Assembly: GCA_002633005.1 (NCBI GenBank)
Contig: NMRA01000154.1
Span: 752,948 to 816,840, forward strand
Direction: 5' to 3'
Origin: Phoronis australis
Lineage: Eukaryota; Phoronida; Phoronidae
DNA length: 63,893 nt
Of the stretch, positions 61,001 through 63,893 are shown in pieces. The position numbers were made by a program, and so were the translations under genes. Numbering within the stretch: the first letter of the stretch is position 1; every line of letters begins with the position of its first letter. The notes beneath the pieces were generated by a model, which was given only the letters and a program-made list of their open reading frames with translations, had not been told where the DNA came from and ran no database searches.

Positions 61001-62732
61001 TGACGAATTTCCATCTGTGACGGATTCAACATAGCACCACTTAGTGGCCATTTTACTGTGGCACCCCGTAGTGGCTGTTTTTGCTAAGACCCCTGCAAGA
61101 TATTTGTTAAATTTGGCAAGTGTATTTCTATGAACGGGACAATGGATAACGGCAACTTTCGGACATAATTGCAGCAACAGTTGTACTTCATCCCTGGTGG
61201 TAATTTTAGTTTTTCACTGTCTTTTGTATATTCAAAATTCCTTGATTAATTTTCATGAAATTTGGCAATAAGTTTACTTTTTTGGATGAATTTGCGCAAA
61301 TAGTGTGCCACCTACTAGCCATTTTTATTATTTTTTTCAAATTTCATTTTGGTGTCTGCCTTCTATCTCCAAACCACTAAGAATTGATAATGAAAATTTA
61401 TTTGGTAATTGTGTTTCTTCTGGAAAGTTCCTGGCAAAACATGATGTTTGGACAGACTTACTGATGTGGTGCCCTCTATTGACAATTTTGTTGTTTTTGC
61501 CTCAGTGGTTCCATATCTACCATGTACCTCAATAGATAGTCTTGAAATTTATACGTGGTTTTATTGAGGAGAATATAAGTGATGCGAATTTTGTGTCAAA
61601 TTTAACTACTGTGGAATCTCCTACAGGCAATGTTTGTCTTTGCGTTTGCCTGAATATCAAGTTCTATGATGCATGTTCATGAAATTTGGCTAATAAGTTA
61701 CTATCATGAACACATCACAAACCCTGTTGCAGACGGATTTGACCTACATTGCCCCCCTACCGGCCTTTTTATTGTTTTTTGTCTGTTCTTTGTTGTCCTC
61801 CCCATAATCTTCCAAACTTTGTGGAGAATCGTGATGAAAATTGACAAGTGTGTTCCTATTAAGGAAAGCATTGCTGACTTCTTTTGCACCCTATAGGGGT
61901 TATTGTTTTAAACTTACTAGCATTGTTCCTTCCGGTGGGAATGTTTAAAATAGTAACTATCCCTTGTATCTGCTCTGTGTGCGATGCAAGCAGTGGGTAC
62001 TTATTAATTTTTGCTTTGTTTACATTCAAAAAGATTTTAAAAGCCAGTGCAGGTACAAACATTAAAAACTGATGAAAACTGTGCTGGTTTACTTGTAGTG
62101 AATGCTCTACTAATCACCCTGAGTATGACAAAGATGGCACATTGATCACTTGTGAAATTATTGGGTACATCTAAGCTTTTTGACGTGGACTTTTACCTTG
62201 TCCTACAGTCTGTCACAGCCGTTGAGAAAGAGCAAGGCTTATATGTTTGGAAGATTTACTAAGAGATTTATTCTGCTTCTTCCGTACTTGGTAATGGGGT
62301 AGCCTTTATACAGACATATAGTTTTCATAAATTCAATCACTAACAAGCCTTTTGGACCTTCTTTTGCAACACAAATTTGCACTTCTTTCACTGCGACAAT
62401 GTCCATAGTTTTAATTTCCTGTGATTGTGTTTTTCCTGTCAATGAAATGCAAGCACTCAGATGACCTTTTAACTTTTTCGCGTACATGCATGTTGACCTT
62501 TGATCTGCGAACCTCACAGTAATGACACCGCAACTGCATGTGAGTGCTGGATCAATTCACATAGAATGTAGCTATCCACTTTTTTGATGAGTATTTAGTT
62601 CACGGAATGATTCCATATTCACAAGTAATGTGCATAAACCATAACCCTGAAACATTTCAATACTAATTTAGTTTCCTTTGTTTTATTTCATCAACTTAAT
62701 GCATTCCTATGTGTTTTTAAACTCTTTTTCAG
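58057..62732 (+). other. Exchanger intron 9
   Basis: No further exon was recognised in 4.7 kb. It contains a patch of GGACGCCC-like short repeats near 58900-58970 and the repeat array at 60750-61910; the rest is AT-rich without visible structure. Confidence 0.75.
60750..61910 (+). repeat. CCTAGTGGC-core repeat array, copy 5 (multi-unit)
   Basis: Core variants recur at about 60938 (CTCCTAATGGCCATTT), 61037 (CCACTTAGTGGCCATTTTA), 61061 (CACCCCGTAGTGGCTGTTTTT), 61306 (GCCACCTACTAGCCATTTTT) and 61752 (CCCCCTACCGGCC). They alternate with TTTTCATGAAATTTGGC (about 61250 and 61676). Same family and orientation as 20690, 49920, 53160 and 55740. Confidence 0.7.
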
Positions 62733-62856
62733 AACCTGGGGAGTTCACTTTTGAAAAATCTCATTTGTACGCTGACCCCAGCAATGGGGTCGCTACGGCA
62801 ACTGTGATGCGGCAGAAAGGCTGTGATGGGACTGTTACTATAGAGTTCTCAACAAT
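62733..62856 (+). CDS. Na+/Ca2+ exchanger, coding exon 10 (start of CBD2), residues 533-573
   Basis: The acceptor CTCTTTTTCAG ends at 62732 and the donor AACAAT/GTAAGT begins at 62857. The G left by either exon 9a or 9b completes Glu, giving DDDEPGEFTFEKSHLYAD, like the DDDHAGIFTFEEP junction between CBD1 and CBD2 of NCX1. It continues NGVATATVMRQKGCDGTVTI, the first strands of CBD2, and leaves AT for the next exon, which is outside the window. Skipping both versions of exon 9 would put this exon out of frame with a TGA about 25 codons in. Confidence 0.93.
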
Positions 62857-63893
62857 GTAAGTTTCTTCAAACACTTTTCAGATTGTTTAGGATAATTTGA
62901 ATATGATGAAATTTTTAAGATATGGAGTAATCATTTTGAAGTAGAACAAAATGACATATTTCCTTTCAAGATCAGTCAGTGTGAAATAATTGCCTCTATT
63001 GGTGGAGAACTTTTAACTTATAACTGGCAATTTACATTGTGCTATCATTATACAAAAATCTGAGGTATCCTGTTGGGGCTGAAAGGAAAACATCTTGGTA
63101 ATCTTCTATTTTTGTGGTTACGTGTTATTACTTCAGTGTTGAAAATCCTTTATTCACTCACTTTAGAAATTTGTTCACAATTTTTGATTATTAGAATTTA
63201 AGGAAAATATGCCTTGTAGTTAAATGAAAACCAGTGGCTCGGTTGTATATTTTTCGCTAATTGTGTTTCCACCAACAGTGATGGTCTGGCTAAAGGGGGT
63301 CCATCACAGAAACCCAAAAGGCACAACAAAAACAAACAAGTTTATACTATTTTGCACATGCGGCCGATCACTAAATGAGCTACACAGACACGAAACGTTC
63401 TGTGTTGGTACCAGCAGTGTCCGGTTTCATGAAACAGTCCCAAATAATGACTCACCTACGTTCCCTAAATCTTTTGCGAATTTGTTTAGATCTTTACTCA
63501 CAGTCATTTTATCTTTATTATGAGCTCTTGTTTGAAAAATGACATTTTCTAATGATTTAACTAAAATTGAGCCTTTAATTCAGTCAAAATAATTAGGGAC
63601 TGAGTAGTTGAATTAGGGGCGTTTCATGAAAAGATCCCTACTTGTTTTCAATAATAATGAGAATCCAATGTTGAGATTACTCTCGATTTGTATCAAAGCC
63701 AAAGGCTGGCTTAGTGATGATAATAAAAACAGCATTAGAAAGGATAATCAGTGTTTTCATAAGTCCGCAAATACGCAGTAGATTTAGGGAACTTAGTTGA
63801 GTCCCTATTTGGGACTGTTTCATTCAACCGGGCACAGAAACCCACAAAAATCTCATGTTCAGTGGCGGATTTAAGGGGCCATGCCCCCCCCCC
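62857..63893 (+). other. Exchanger intron 10, partial
   Basis: Runs to the window edge. Contains the terminal-inverted-repeat element at 63419-63834 and, from about 63861, the start of another AGTGGCGGATTTA-type element running into a C-run at the edge. No further exchanger exon was seen. Confidence 0.75.
63419..63834. mobile_element. ~416-bp non-autonomous element with ~50-bp terminal inverted repeats
   Basis: The left end 63419-63472 (TTCATGAAACAGTCCCAAAT, then GACTCACCTACGTTCCCTAAATC) and right end 63781-63834 (complement TTGAATGAAACAGTCCCAAA, then GACTCAACTAAGTTCCCTAAATC) are clear inverted copies. The interior is AT-rich and non-coding. This is a typical MITE; superfamily not assigned and target duplication not clear. 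Confidence 0.8.

Noticed and set aside
58057-62732. A third copy of exon 9
   Set aside because: I looked for the GATGATGATG/GT end and the KNP-GD core and found none; a strongly diverged copy cannot be excluded.

Overview
This is animal (metazoan) nuclear DNA: AT-rich, with long introns, consensus GT/AG splice sites, and many decayed transposable-element and tandem-repeat sequences. Two single 'n' bases (34635, 41638) mark assembly joins. The organism cannot be named from sequence alone. The gene content fits a marine invertebrate, perhaps a deuterostome, but that is a guess.

The only clear protein-coding gene is a + strand SLC8/NCX-type sodium/calcium exchanger running off the right edge. 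I could reconstruct it exon by exon because every splice phase closes. Coding exons: 1 (21791-22546), 2 (36846-36955), 3 (38393-38425), 4 (45964-46059), 5 (52983-53116), 6 (54031-54130), 7 (54558-54582), 8 (55162-55341), alternative exons 9a (57459-57621) and 9b (57894-58056), and 10 (62733-62856). Together they give about 573 residues: extracellular N-terminus, five N-terminal membrane segments with the alpha-1 ion-binding repeat, a short basic segment, a His-rich cytosolic linker, Calx-beta domain 1 (CBD1), and the start of Calx-beta domain 2. The rest of CBD2, the alpha-2 repeat and the C-terminal membrane half lie beyond position 63893.

The most interesting feature is a tandem-duplicated 163-bp exon (9a/9b, about 59% identical in protein) encoding the Ca2+-binding half of CBD1. 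Including both, or neither, shifts the frame into an early stop, so exactly one must be chosen. The two versions differ in the Ca2+-ligand loop but share the terminal DDD. CBD1 also carries an unusual insertion of roughly 38 residues and has lost other canonical Ca2+ ligands.

Layout: 1-1150 is a decayed retroelement RNase H fragment. 1150-6470 is intergenic with small fold-back and tRNA-like repeats. 6480-7173 is CpG-rich with a CRE motif and ends in a perfect splice donor, a candidate promoter and 5' non-coding exon. CpG frequency drops sharply from there rightwards, consistent with entering a germline-methylated gene body. 7174-21754 is the putative first intron. From 21755 onward the window is exchanger gene, with introns full of minisatellites (49011-49737 is the largest), fold-back elements, a Penelope-like GIY-YIG fragment on the - strand (39400-39875), and a dispersed repeat with a CCTAGTGGC core. 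Both 'n' joins are flanked by near-identical copies of the same DNA, so two intronic blocks are probably false duplications from unmerged haplotypes.
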